Source: JAISST01 sp050434145
Lineage (GTDB): Bacteria > Fusobacteriota > Fusobacteriia > Fusobacteriales > Fusobacteriaceae
NCBI RefSeq assembly: GCF_050434145.1
Contig: NZ_JBNPVX010000008.1
Coordinates: 12,968 to 76,967, forward strand
Reading direction: 5' to 3'
Length of the DNA stretch: 64,000 bases
In this document: positions 1 through 8,225 of the stretch, in pieces
Position numbering within the stretch: position 1 is the stretch's first letter
Layout: every line of letters begins with the position of its first letter
Program-made: the position numbers and the translations under genes
Notes under the pieces: generated by a model
Databases searched by the model: none
Told to the model about the DNA's origin: nothing
The model's input: the letters and a program-made list of their open reading frames with translations, nothing else

Positions 1-715
1 CAGCAATAGGTCTCAGTATTAATAGTCCTATTGTAACTAAAGGTCCAGATAATGCTCCTAAGATACTAGGTAAATTTGCTTCTGCTTGATTTGATTCAAT
101 ACCTTCAATTGAAGTCCCTTTAGAGGATAATTTTTTGGCTATAATTGTAGTAACTATAATAGCTAGTAATGTACATGGTAGTCCTACCATCATTATTGAA
201 GTAAGAGGAACTTTAAAACTATCTGCAGCTGCAATTGCATTAGGATTTGGGCTAATGATATTTCCTGCTTTTACTCCACCAATCATAGCAATTAATATTC
301 CAAGTTTTTTATAATCTAATCTTTTAGCAATTTGAATTGCTATAGGGGCTACTGTTATTATAGCAACATCTCCAAATACACCTACAGCAGTTAAAATACA
401 AGTAGAGACTGTCATTGCTAATAATGCATTTTTATTTCCTAATTTTTTTATTATGACTTCTGCTATTTTTGCAGCTGCTCCTGATTCAGTAAGTGTTCCT
501 GCCAGAATTCCAGCAGTGATAATTCTTATAATAGCTGGAGAAATTTTTCCTACACCACCAATTATATGAGTGACAGTACCATCCAAACCAGCACCACCAA
601 TTAAACCACCTAATATTGCTCCTATAATCATTGCATATGTAGGAACTATTTTTTTCAATATTAAAATTATTGCAATACATAAGCCAAGTATAGCTCCAAA
701 AGCTGAAACTGTCAT
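1..715 (-). CDS. GntP-family permease (gluconate/sugar-acid:H+ symporter), 3' part beyond the left edge
   Basis: Read on the minus strand from the ATG at 713-715, the frame stays open to the window edge (about 238 residues, C-terminus missing). It is a very hydrophobic polytopic protein beginning MTVSAFGAILGLCIAI, with glycine-rich segments such as GAILGGLIGGAG and the loop GDVAIITVAPIAI, and a conserved NIISPNPNAIAAA stretch, which are typical of the GntP/CitMHS-like gluconate permease family. Members import gluconate or related sugar acids with protons through the inner membrane. The start lies 15 bases from the stop of the dehydratase at 731, so the two are probably one transcript for uptake and dehydration of a sugar acid. 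Substrate is inferred, not shown. Confidence 0.8.
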   Translation of the reverse strand, partial: MTVSAFGAILGLCIAIILILKKIVPTYAMIIGAILGGLIGGAGLDGTVTHIIGGVGKISPAIIRIITAGILAGTLTESGAAAKIAEVIIKKLGNKNALLAMTVSTCILTAVGVFGDVAIITVAPIAIQIAKRLDYKKLGILIAMIGGVKAGNIISPNPNAIAAADSFKVPLTSIMMVGLPCTLLAIIVTTIIAKKLSSKGTSIEGIESNQAEANLPSILGALSGPLVTIGLLILRPIA

Positions 716-730
716 TTAATTCACCATCCT

Positions 731-2428
731 TTATTTATCTAAGTTATCATATTTTAATATTGCACCTTCTGCACCTGATGCAGCTAGTCTTGAATATAGA
801 GCTAAATATCCTTTTGTAAATTTAGGTTTTGGTCTTGTCCATTTTTTCAATCTTTCTTGAATTTCTTCATCAGATACAAGTAATTTCAAAGATCTGTTAT
901 CAACATCAATTTCAATTTTATCTCCATCTCTAACTATTGCTATCGGTCCACCTTCTGCAGCTTCTGGTGATATATGTCCAACAAAACATCCATTGTTTGT
1001 TCCTGAAAATCTTCCATCTGTGATTAAAGCAGTAGTTTTACCTAAACCTCTTCCATACAGATATTTCATTGCTTTGAACATTTCTCTCATACCTGGTCCA
1101 CCTTTTGGTCCTTCATATCTAATTACTACTACATGACCATCTCTTACTTTTCCTTCTAAGATTGCTTCTTCTGCTTCTTCTTCACTATCAAAACAAATAG
1201 CTTCTCCTGTAAAATGGTATAGACTCTTATCAAAAGCTCCAGGCTTTGTTATTCCAGTATTAGGTGCTAAATTTCCTTTTAAAACTGCAACACCACCTTG
1301 ATAACCAAATGGTTCTTTAAATGTTTTTATTACTTCATCATTTTTAGGGTATAAATATACCATATTGTCTATATTATCTATGATAGTATTGGCAGTTACT
1401 GTCATAACTTCTTTATCTAAAACTGGTTTTAATTCTTCTAACACTTTATAAACGCCACCAGCTTTATAAAAATCGATCATGTTATATTTACTTGAAGGAT
1501 TTATTTTAGCAATATGTGGAGTTGTTCGCGATAGGTTATCAAATTCTGATAGCACATCCATTTTCAAATCCGCTTCGTGGGCAATGGCAGTCAAGTGCAT
1601 CACTGCATTTGTACTTCCGCTAATAGCTAAACATAATTTTATAGCATTTTTTATAGCACCTTCTGTAATAATTTTTCTTGCAGTTATATCTTTTTCTACC
1701 AATTCAACAATTTTTTTACCAGTTTCTTCACCCATTGCTAATCTTGCTGCTGAATAAGCTGGAATAATACCTCCATTTGGTAATGTCATACCTAATGCTT
1801 CAGATAAACAACACATTGTATTGGCAGTACCAAGATAAGAACAAGAACCGCATGTTGGACATGATAAAGTTTCTAATGTTGTATATTCTTTCTCTGTTAT
1901 TTTTTTAGCAGTAAGCATTCCATAGGCTTCTGCACTAGAAGTTTGGTCAGATTCTCTTCCATCAAATACAATACCTCCTTCCATTGGTCCGCCTGGTAAT
2001 AGTATACAAGGAATATCCAATCTTGCTGCTGCCATTAACATTCCAGGAACTATTTTGTCACAAGAACCTAATAATACTATTCCGTCTAGACGGTGAGCTT
2101 CAGCAAAGGCTTCTACAGAGTCACAGATAATTTCTCTTGATGGAAGGATATAGTGCATTCCTTTATGCCCCTGAGCCATTCCATCGCAACAAGCAATAGT
2201 ACCAAATTCCATTGGTGTTCCCCCAGCTCGATAGATACCATCTCTAACCCTTTGAGCAACTTGTCTTAAATTGAAATGACCAGGTACTCCTTCATTCCAT
2301 GAATTTGCAATTCCAATCACAGGTCTATCTAAATCATCACTTGTATATCCCATTGATTTAAATGTAGCTCTGTAATATTGTGTACTTAATCCTTCTAAAA
2401 TAATTTTACTTCTTTTTCCATTGGCCAT
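731..2428 (-). CDS. IlvD/Edd-family dehydratase (dihydroxy-acid or sugar-acid dehydratase)
   Basis: This 565-residue protein is full length for the IlvD/Edd iron-sulfur dehydratases. Visible signatures are CDGMAQGHKGMHYILPSRE near residue 81, the cluster cysteine in GSCDKIVPGMLM near 123, and PTCGSCSYLGTANTM near 191. The early motif reads VPGHFNL, as in E. coli IlvD, instead of the PCN form of the [2Fe-2S] sugar-acid dehydratases. The enzyme removes water from a 2,3-dihydroxy acid to give a 2-keto acid. No other ilv genes are nearby; the partners are a GntP permease and an IclR-type regulator, so catabolism of a sugar acid is more likely than branched-chain amino acid synthesis. The start has an AGGAGG box (minus strand, 2434-2439). 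Confidence 0.88.
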   Translation of the reverse strand: MANGKRSKIILEGLSTQYYRATFKSMGYTSDDLDRPVIGIANSWNEGVPGHFNLRQVAQRVRDGIYRAGGTPMEFGTIACCDGMAQGHKGMHYILPSREIICDSVEAFAEAHRLDGIVLLGSCDKIVPGMLMAAARLDIPCILLPGGPMEGGIVFDGRESDQTSSAEAYGMLTAKKITEKEYTTLETLSCPTCGSCSYLGTANTMCCLSEALGMTLPNGGIIPAYSAARLAMGEETGKKIVELVEKDITARKIITEGAIKNAIKLCLAISGSTNAVMHLTAIAHEADLKMDVLSEFDNLSRTTPHIAKINPSSKYNMIDFYKAGGVYKVLEELKPVLDKEVMTVTANTIIDNIDNMVYLYPKNDEVIKTFKEPFGYQGGVAVLKGNLAPNTGITKPGAFDKSLYHFTGEAICFDSEEEAEEAILEGKVRDGHVVVIRYEGPKGGPGMREMFKAMKYLYGRGLGKTTALITDGRFSGTNNGCFVGHISPEAAEGGPIAIVRDGDKIEIDVDNRSLKLLVSDEEIQERLKKWTRPKPKFTKGYLALYSRLAASGAEGAILKYDNLDK

Positions 2429-2453
2429 ATATTTCCTCCTAAATATTTATTTG

Positions 2454-2489
2454 TTCTTTATAGTGAACTATATTTCTTTATTGAGAACT
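2454..2489. promoter_or_regulatory. Tandem 16-bp repeats, candidate operator of the IclR-type regulator
   Basis: Two copies of a 16-bp motif, TTCTTTATAGTGAACT (2454-2469) and TTCTTTATTGAGAACT (2474-2489), match at 14 of 16 positions and start exactly 20 bases apart, about two helical turns. Each has TTC and GAA as inverted half-sites. They lie just upstream of the dehydratase start in the divergent control region, which suits binding by a dimer-of-dimers regulator such as an IclR protein. Function is inferred. Confidence 0.5.
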
Positions 2490-2620
2490 TATTTAAAAGG
2501 TACTATATATTTTTTCATTTGTCAATAATTTTTTTAAAATTATTTCTTTTTTTTAAATTATTCTTTCATTAAGAGTACTATTTTTTCATATATAATACAC
2601 TTTTATTTTTTTTAGATAAA

Positions 2621-2649
2621 TTAGAAAAAATATAAAAATAATGATATAA
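2621..2649 (+). promoter_or_regulatory. Sigma-70-type promoter for the IclR-type regulator
   Basis: TTAGAA (2621-2626) and TATAAT (2644-2649) are separated by 17 bases and lie 33 bases upstream of the regulator ATG. The -10 is a perfect consensus; the -35 matches only partly. In such AT-rich DNA chance matches are common. Confidence 0.45.
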
Positions 2650-2682
2650 TACAAGTAAAACAATAATTTATAGGTGATATCT

Positions 2683-3438
2683 ATGGTTAACTCAAAAACT
2701 TCTATTAGAACTTTGGTGTTATTAGAAATTATAGCTGAAAAGAAAGGTGGTCTCTCTTTTAGTGAAATACAACAACGATCACAAATGCCAAAAAGTTCTC
2801 TTCATACTCTTTTGAAAGAATTACATGATTCTAACTACTTAGAATATAATAATAATTCCAAAAAATATTTTGCTGGGACAAGATTAATCAAACTTGCTTC
2901 TACTTCTTTGTCAAATATGGATATTTTGGAGAATATTAAAATTGAAATGGAAAAAATATGTGAAGAGACTGGAGAAACTATCCATGTAGGAGTTTTATCT
3001 GATAGATTTGTTTCATATGTTTTAAAATTGGATGGAAAGGAATCTTCTTCTATTGCTAATGTTGGATTAAAATTACCAGCTCATTGCACTGGTGTTGGAA
3101 AAGTTCTTTTGTCTTCATTATCAAATGAACAATTAAAAAATATGTTAGAAAATGTTGAATTGGAAAAATATACTCAGAATACGATTACTTCTATAGAGAA
3201 ACTGATTCCAGTCATTGATGAGGTCAGAAAAAATCACTATGCGATTGAAAATGGAGAAATTTCTGTTACTATCTCTTGTGTTGCTGTTCCGATATATATT
3301 AATAGCAAATTAGCTTTGGCGATTAGTATTTCTATTCCAAATTATAAATTTAATGATACTTATATAGAAAAATTACTTTCTATTTTGAATAGTACTAGAG
3401 ATAAAATTGAAAAGAAGTTTGAAACAATAGGTCTTTAA
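2683..3438 (+). CDS. IclR-family transcriptional regulator
   Basis: About 251 residues with an N-terminal winged helix (LEIIAEKKGGLSFSEIQQ, then MPKSSLHTLLKELHDSNYLE, residues 10-60) and a C-terminal GAF-like effector domain containing IHVGVLSD, LPAHCTGVGKVLLSSL and the late CVAVPIY segment typical of IclR proteins. I chose the ATG at 2683 because AGGTG (2672-2676) sits 6 bases upstream; a GTG at 2674 would add three residues but overlap that box. Divergent from the dehydratase/permease pair, it probably senses the sugar acid or its keto product and controls them, possibly through the paired repeats at 2454-2489. Confidence 0.88.
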   Translation: MVNSKTSIRTLVLLEIIAEKKGGLSFSEIQQRSQMPKSSLHTLLKELHDSNYLEYNNNSKKYFAGTRLIKLASTSLSNMDILENIKIEMEKICEETGETIHVGVLSDRFVSYVLKLDGKESSSIANVGLKLPAHCTGVGKVLLSSLSNEQLKNMLENVELEKYTQNTITSIEKLIPVIDEVRKNHYAIENGEISVTISCVAVPIYINSKLALAISISIPNYKFNDTYIEKLLSILNSTRDKIEKKFETIGL

Positions 3439-3480
3439 AAGAGAAGTAAGTTTTTTGATAATCATATTTGAAAATAAGAA

Positions 3481-3512
3481 AGAACTAATTGATTTGAATA
3501 TCAGTTAGTTCT
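3481..3512 (+). terminator. Hairpin after the regulator gene, possible terminator
   Basis: AGAACTAATTGAT (3481-3493) pairs with ATCAGTTAGTTCT (3500-3512) with one G-U pair, giving a stem of about 13 base pairs. It lies about 40 bases after the IclR stop. There is no clean T-run on the plus side, so it may end transcription weakly or protect the 3' end. Confidence 0.45.
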
Positions 3513-3600
3513 CTCATATAGATATAATATTTGATTAGTATTTTTTTATAAAAAATATATGTTATAGATACTTAATCCTGCTATTAAGTTATTAAATAAT

Positions 3601-3699
3601 TTATAATAAAATTTTTTTGATATCATCTGGAATATAATGTTTAGCTAAAGATTGTAACTCGCTAATAATTCTTTTTACTCTTGAATTTTTTTGTCCAAT
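3601..3699 (-). pseudogene. Short open remnant downstream of the acetyltransferase gene
   Basis: On the minus strand a 32-codon stretch (IGQKNSRVKRIISELQ then SLAKHYIPDDIKKILL) runs from just after a TGA (3700-3702) to a TAA at 3601-3603. It has no start codon or ribosome site of its own and its composition looks protein-like, so it may be the C-terminal relic of a lost gene. I do not recognise a family, and chance is a real alternative. Confidence 0.2.
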
Positions 3700-3707
3700 T
3701 CAAAAAT

Positions 3708-4151
3708 TTATCTTTCCCATTTTAAGTACACCATATCAATGAGTTGTATGCCCTCTTCATATATTGAGTGATCATAATTATCAGTAAAAAAGTTCTTTAT
3801 CCTATGTGATTCTGTAAAACCACATTCTTTATAAAAATTAATTGTAGATGGTACATCACCAGTTCCAACTAACATAATTTTACAATCTATATAATCTGAA
3901 AAAAGAAATTCTATTAGTTGCTTGCCATAACCCTTTCGTTGATATTCTGGTTTGATTGCAATATTTTTGAGTTCATAAATTCCTTCTGCCTCTTTGGTAA
4001 TAATACATTCACCTATGGCGATGTCATTATCATCTATAATAAACATTTCTCCATGCTCAAGATATTTATCTATCATATTTTCTTGTTCATCAGCTAAAAG
4101 CAATAAATCTATAAATTCTTTTTTATTATCTGTGATTTTTCTTATATTCAT
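3708..4151 (-). CDS. GNAT-family N-acetyltransferase
   Basis: A 147-residue protein matching a single GNAT fold. The acetyl-CoA pyrophosphate loop is visible as IKPEYQRKGYGKQLIEFL (near residues 66-85), preceded by the beta strand IYELKNIA; the C-terminal part has the common NFYKECGF motif. These enzymes move an acetyl group from acetyl-CoA to an amine on a small molecule, peptide or protein; the substrate cannot be read here. The ATG at 4149-4151 follows an AGGAGA box. It stands alone on the minus strand, 113 bases from the DUF3788 gene. Confidence 0.85.
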   Translation of the reverse strand: MNIRKITDNKKEFIDLLLLADEQENMIDKYLEHGEMFIIDDNDIAIGECIITKEAEGIYELKNIAIKPEYQRKGYGKQLIEFLFSDYIDCKIMLVGTGDVPSTINFYKECGFTESHRIKNFFTDNYDHSIYEEGIQLIDMVYLKWER

Positions 4152-4264
4152 AATTCTCCTAATTTATCCAAGAGTTCATCAAGAACAGTGTAATGGATAT
4201 TTAAATTAATACAAAATTATTTTTATTTCCATTTAATCTATCCTCATAATTTTTTTCATTACTT

Positions 4265-4723
4265 TTATATTTTTTTTCTAAATTCTGCCAATAAATACAC
4301 ATCATTAAGTTGACTGTCTTTGGTGATATCAAGAATAATAGATATAAATTTCATTGTTTTTCCTGTCTCTTTAGCAGTCATGACTATTTCTTTAACATTT
4401 GTACTGAATGGTAATGATAAAAGTTCAGGTAGCATTTTTTCTGAGAATGAAAAAGAAACTTTGAAGAATCCATTCCATATAGATAGCCAAAATATGGGCT
4501 TTACTTTATTAGTACCTCGTGTTGTAGTCCATTTATATTCACCTTTTGAAAGCCATGCTTTTCCATCATTATAGTATCGCCAATCCATGAGAAATATGCT
4601 GTGCTTCTTTAATTCCTCAATAAATTTTATATATACAGCAGTTGTTTCTCCAAGTCCATTTGCAATAATTTCAGCATTTGGCTTTATACTCTCATCACGC
4701 AATAATTGTTGTGGATTATTCAT
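4265..4723 (-). CDS. DUF3788 family protein
   Basis: A 152-residue soluble protein with the pattern MDWRYYNDGKAWLSKGEYKW followed by IFWLSIWNGFFKVSFSFSEK, which I recognise as the DUF3788 family of small single-domain proteins common in gut Firmicutes, Bacteroidetes and Fusobacteria. The fold resembles DUF1801/YdhG-type small domains, but no activity is established. The start has a GGAGG box seven bases upstream. It may be co-transcribed with the acetyltransferase that follows. Confidence 0.7.
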   Translation of the reverse strand: MNNPQQLLRDESIKPNAEIIANGLGETTAVYIKFIEELKKHSIFLMDWRYYNDGKAWLSKGEYKWTTTRGTNKVKPIFWLSIWNGFFKVSFSFSEKMLPELLSLPFSTNVKEIVMTAKETGKTMKFISIILDITKDSQLNDVYLLAEFRKKI

Positions 4724-4984
4724 ATTTATTCCTCCAAATTCAAATTTAGTTGACTTATACTTGCTATATCAATTCTGAATATTTAAAAATTTTTTTGGAT
4801 AGTAGCCTTAATATAGAATTTTTCTGATTATATTCATAAATGCAATAATTAGAAATCATTATATAAATTATAGAAAAAATTTTATATAGGAGTAATATTT
4901 GAATGGTCATATTAAATTGAATAGATATTTTAGCATAATAAATAAATATAAAATTTACAGTTCTATATATTTTCAATAAATATT

Positions 4985-6043
4985 TTAAATACTATCTTTT
5001 TTTTCTTTCAATTTTTTTAGTGATTCCGTAGCTTTTTTATTTCCTTTTTTACTAGCTATTTCAAAATATTTTTCTGCTTCTTTAAGCTTCTTTTGAGATT
5101 CGTATAGAAGTCCTAGATTGAAATATGCAAGTTCATAGTCTTTTTCTATTGCCATTTTAAAATATTTTTCTGCTAGAGTATTTTTTCTTGTTCTCATATA
5201 TATTATCCCAAGATTATTTTGTGCACCTATATTTCCTTTTTTAGCTGCTAAAATATAATATTTTTCTGCTAATGCATTTTTATTCTGTTTATCATACAAA
5301 ATTCCCAAATTAAATTGTGCTTTTGTGTATCCACGATCAGCTGATATTTTATAATATTTCTCTGCTAAGTTGATTTTTTTTAGTTCAGTATATAGTATTC
5401 CCAAATTATAGTAACTTATTACATTTTCTTTAGATATTCCCATTTTGTAATATTTTTCTGCTAAATTGTAATTTTTTTGTTTTAAATAAATATTACCTAT
5501 TCTGATCTGAGCATCTGTACTTCCTTTATCAGCAGCTAATTTTAAATTATTCTCACCTGACTTTTCATCACCTAATTCAATATGCAAAATTCCTAAATAT
5601 TGTTGGGCATTTATATTTCCATTTTTCATTGCAATTAGATAATACTTTTCTGCTAGTGTATATTTTTTTTCATTTTTATAAAAATGTCCAAGTTCTAATT
5701 GAGCAAAAATTTCTCCATTATCAGCTGCAAGTTTAAAATATTTCTCTGCCAGTTTATTCTTATTTTGTTTTTTATACAATATTCCTAATTGATATTGCCC
5801 TTGAATGTCATTGTTATCAGCAGTAAGTTTTAAATATTTTTCAGCTAATTCATAATTTTTTTCTCGATTATACAGCATACCTAGTCTATATTGAGCTATT
5901 TGATCTCCATTATCTGCTGATTCTTTGTATTCTTCTGGAGTTTCTACATAAATTATTTCTTTATTAGAGAGACTGTTACTATTATTAATGTTACCTAAAC
6001 TATGAATAGAAATAATTAAAAGAAATATTATAACTTTTTTCAT
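4985..6043 (-). CDS. Exported Sel1/TPR-repeat protein
   Basis: A 352-residue protein with a signal peptide (MKKVIIFLLIISIHSLG) and then nine consecutive 36-residue Sel1-like repeats with the core pattern AQxxLGxLYxxQxxxxLAEKYYKxA (for example AQFNLGILYDKQNKNALAEK), plus a partial tenth. Sel1 repeats stack into alpha-solenoids that bind other proteins; this one should work in the periplasm or at the cell surface. The start is supported by AAGGAG. There is no lipobox. The partner is unknown. Lysine and asparagine richness matches the host composition. Confidence 0.82.
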   Translation of the reverse strand: MKKVIIFLLIISIHSLGNINNSNSLSNKEIIYVETPEEYKESADNGDQIAQYRLGMLYNREKNYELAEKYLKLTADNNDIQGQYQLGILYKKQNKNKLAEKYFKLAADNGEIFAQLELGHFYKNEKKYTLAEKYYLIAMKNGNINAQQYLGILHIELGDEKSGENNLKLAADKGSTDAQIRIGNIYLKQKNYNLAEKYYKMGISKENVISYYNLGILYTELKKINLAEKYYKISADRGYTKAQFNLGILYDKQNKNALAEKYYILAAKKGNIGAQNNLGIIYMRTRKNTLAEKYFKMAIEKDYELAYFNLGLLYESQKKLKEAEKYFEIASKKGNKKATESLKKLKEKKDSI

Positions 6044-6613
6044 TTTGTACTCCTTATAAATTCATTGTTAATTTAATTTATTAAAATATATTTTTAAATT
6101 TTTCATAAAGTTTCCCATTTACTTGAGTGAATATAAATGACAAATATAATTTATCATAATTTATAAAACTTTGCTAATATTTTCTAAAATTTGGTATTTA
6201 CAAAAAAGAAATGGGATAATATAGCACTAAATTATTTTACAAAGATGACTTTATTTTACTCTTTTTCTTAGAAGTATTTGTTATTATTATTCTCTTTTTA
6301 TAAGTTTTAATATTTATAGATATAAAATTTGGATAATCATAATTTGATTATAATGTTATCAAGATACTTGTATATGATCTATCTTTATAGATTTATCTAA
6401 AACAGATGTCCATTATCATAAATGTATAAAGATTAACTCATTATTAATTTAAACATATTGTATTAAGTTGATATATTATTGTACTAATGCTATTCAGTTA
6501 GGTCAAGTGATTTATGGAAAATCTTAAATTATTTTATTTGAGTTTTTCTTGACTATTTTTAAACATATATGCTATAACTAACCCAAAGAATAGACAGAAC
6601 TATAGATGTGCAT
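6044..6613. other. Gene-poor AT-rich stretch between the Sel1 gene and the IS remnant
   Basis: No convincing gene is seen. Two signals stand out. A plus-strand promoter-like pair, TTGACT (6549-6554) and TATAAC (6573-6578), has an 18-base spacer and points into the IS element. An imperfect palindrome, GATAATCATAAT (6332-6343) with ATTATAATGTTATC (6347-6360), resembles a Fur-type operator in layout, but AT-richness makes chance likely. Confidence 0.35.
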
Positions 6614-6614
6614 A

Positions 6615-7283
6615 TGTGGAAAGGCTATAATATATTAGACAAAAATTTTAAGGTCATGTAAAATATAAATAATTATAAGGAGATGATGACCTATGACAAG
6701 ACCTAGAAGATCTTTTACAAAAGAGTTTAAATTACAAATAGTGGAACTTTATCAATCTGGAAAAAGAAAATGTGATATTCTTGAGCAATATGACCTTTCT
6801 AGTTCAGTATTAGATAATTGGATAAAAAAATACGAAGCAACTGGTTCGTTTAGAGAAAAAGATAACCTTACGGCAGAACAAAAAGAATTAATTGAGCTCC
6901 GAAAGCAGAATTAGTAAAAAAAGCCTTTCATAGTATAGGATTTAACCTATCTAAAATTAATATATTTCATACAGATCGAGGCAATGAATTCAAAAATGTA
7001 GCAATTAATGGGATTTTGACTACTTTTGGAATAAAAAGATCTTTAAGTCGCAAAGGGTGTCCATATGATAATGCAGTAGCAGAAGCAACATTTAAAATAA
7101 TAAAGACAGAGTTTGTAAAGAATAATGTATTTAAAACATTGAAGGAATTAAAAATAAAATTTGGAGATTATGTTAATTGGTTTAACAAAATCAGAATGCA
7201 TTCATCACTAGGATATATGAGCCCTTGTGAATATTCTAAGAGCACCCTTAAAAAAGTTGTTTAAAAAAGGTTGCCTTTCCACT
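6615..7283 (+). mobile_element. Internally deleted IS3-family (IS150-like) insertion sequence
   Basis: The element is bounded by 10-bp inverted repeats, GTGGAAAGGC (6616-6625) and GCCTTTCCAC (7273-7282). Between them is the start of an IS3 OrfA and, directly after, the last third of OrfB. A complete IS3-type element would be roughly twice as long, so a central deletion has removed the end of OrfA and the front of the DDE domain. It lies next to the cut-off N-terminus of a Fic gene at 7285-7385, so its arrival or later deletion broke that gene. No clear target duplication is visible. Confidence 0.8.
6693..7264 (+). pseudogene. IS3-family transposase remnant (OrfA front joined to OrfB end)
   Basis: The first 73 codons (6693-6914) are an OrfA helix-turn-helix (SFTKEFKLQIVELYQSGKR, then YDLSSSVLDNWIKKYE) with a good AAGGAG site. 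The frame then stops. From about 6916 another frame encodes the end of OrfB, containing FHTDRGNEFKN (second catalytic Asp region), then GCPYDNAVAEATFKIIKTE (the glutamate of DDE) and the final MHSSLGYMSP motif. The first catalytic Asp region is missing, so this copy cannot transpose on its own. Confidence 0.85.
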
Positions 7284-7284
7284 A

Positions 7285-7385
7285 ATATGCCTTCAAGGTT
7301 TGCTGATCTCCATATATAGTCTACAATATTTCTTTTAGCTACAAATATAATTCTCCTCAACTGTCATTGAATATTTATTAGTCAT
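7285..7385 (-). pseudogene. N-terminal remnant of a third Fic-family gene
   Basis: From the ATG at 7383-7385 (GAGG box at 7394-7397) the minus strand reads MTNKYSMTVEEN and then, after skipping one T near 7345-7352, IFVAKRNIVDYIWRSANLEGI. This is the usual start of class II Fic proteins, with SANLEG matching the (S/T)xxxE(G/N) self-inhibition motif. The reading frame is broken by the extra base, and the rest of the gene is lost where the IS element begins. No continuation is seen beyond the IS. Confidence 0.65.
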
Positions 7386-7403
7386 TTTAATAACCTCACA
7401 ACT

Positions 7404-7421
7404 AAGTGACACGTGTCCCTT
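7404..7421. repeat. Palindromic 18-bp repeat, copy 1
   Basis: AAGTGACACGTGTCCCTT with the perfect inner palindrome GACACGTGTC. It lies 18 bases upstream of the Fic remnant start. Copies 2 and 3 are at 8205 and 9014, each beside a Fic gene. Confidence 0.8.
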
Positions 7422-7514
7422 GCTTTTTATTATATAAATATCTTTGAGTAAGTCCATATTCTTTTACAATGTATTTCACATTAATTGTTCATTAAATTAA
7501 ACTTAGTATATTTT

Positions 7515-7778
7515 CTATTTGTATATTTTACTTCTGTGTTCAAAATCTAAAGCTATTATTATAAGATTTTCATCTTCTATCTTTACCAATAACCTATAAT
7601 CCATTATCCTGTATCGATACCAACCTTTTAAATTTCCTGTAAGAGCTTTTCCATGTTTGCGTGGATTATCTGTTTCTAATAAATTTTTTCTTATATAACT
7701 ATTTAACAGTAGCTTTACAGCTTTATCTAATTTTTTTATTTTTTTTTGAAGTTTTTCATCAATAAATAAATGATACAT
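7515..7778 (-). CDS. RelE/YafQ-type toxin of a toxin-antitoxin pair
   Basis: About 87 residues with the RelE/ParE fold pattern: MYHLFIDEKLQKKIKKLDK, then NPRKHGKALTGNLKGWYRYR and a final strand DYRLLVKIEDENLIIIALDF ending HRSKIYK. Such toxins cut ribosome-bound mRNA; the late basic and aromatic residues (RYR, HRSKIY) fit an active enzyme. I chose the ATG at 7776-7778 because it overlaps the antitoxin stop as TAATG, a classical coupling; a GTG at 7790 would add four residues. It sits between two copies of the palindromic repeat that border Fic genes, so the pair may have entered an existing Fic array. Confidence 0.85.
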   Translation of the reverse strand: MYHLFIDEKLQKKIKKLDKAVKLLLNSYIRKNLLETDNPRKHGKALTGNLKGWYRYRIMDYRLLVKIEDENLIIIALDFEHRSKIYK

Positions 7779-8002
7779 TATAAATCCCACTCTTTTATTG
7801 CATCTTCATAAGGTATTAATTTTACTTTATTTTCACTAATTCTCTTCTCATAATCTTTCAGCACCTTAAGGTCGTATTCATCTTCAATACTATTAAATAT
7901 AAGTTCTTTTACATATTGAGAAATATTTGTTCCTTTACTTTCTATATATTTTCTTATAATTTCTTCCTCTTCTTCATTGAATCTTATTGATATCACAGAC
8001 AT
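7778..8002 (-). CDS. Ribbon-helix-helix antitoxin (RelB/DUF6290-type)
   Basis: A 74-residue protein whose N-terminus, MSVISIRFNEEEEEIIRKY, is a ribbon-helix-helix DNA-binding strand and helix, followed by GTNISQYVKELIFNSIED and an acidic, likely flexible C-terminal arm (KLIPYEDAIKEWDL) that would wrap the toxin. It should neutralise the RelE-type product encoded directly after it and repress their shared promoter. The ATG at 8000-8002 has an AAGGAG box nine bases upstream (8012-8017, minus strand); a TTG at 8011 is a less likely start. Confidence 0.85.
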   Translation of the reverse strand: MSVISIRFNEEEEEIIRKYIESKGTNISQYVKELIFNSIEDEYDLKVLKDYEKRISENKVKLIPYEDAIKEWDL

Positions 8003-8163
8003 TTTTATCAACTCCTTTGTTAGTCTTATTTTCTTTCATTGTATTACATTGTAAACAAAAAGTCAACCCTTTTTTGCTCCTAGACCTAAATGCATATTTT
8101 ACAGATTTTTCATAAAAAAGTCGTATATTTGGTTCTATTAACAATAAATCTTTTATTAACAGA

Positions 8164-8188
8164 AAAAGCACTTTATAATAGTGCTTTT
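8164..8188 (-). terminator. Intrinsic terminator after the intact fic gene
   Basis: AAAAGCACT (8164-8172) pairs with AGTGCTTTT (8180-8188) around a seven-base loop. Read on the minus strand the stem is followed by a T-run, so it would end the transcript of the Fic gene at 8226. Confidence 0.7.
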
Positions 8189-8204
8189 CAATCTTTACTA
8201 TCCA

Positions 8205-8221
8205 AAGGACATGTGTCCCTT
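8205..8221. repeat. Palindromic repeat, copy 2
   Basis: AAGGACATGTGTCCCTT, a variant of the repeat at 7404 and 9014. It begins five bases after the stop of the intact fic gene on the minus strand. The following bases (ACTTTTATAATTCATTTCC) also match those after copy 3, including the end of the coding region. Confidence 0.75.
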
Positions 8222-8225
8222 ACTT

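Noticed and set aside
4764..4976. Open frame of 70 codons on the minus strand after the DUF3788 gene
   Set aside because: Hydrophobic and AT-run driven, no ribosome site, no family; likely chance.
7974..8171. 65-codon minus-strand frame over the antitoxin leader
   Set aside because: Overlaps the antitoxin start region in another frame, lacks a ribosome site, and the antitoxin is much better supported.
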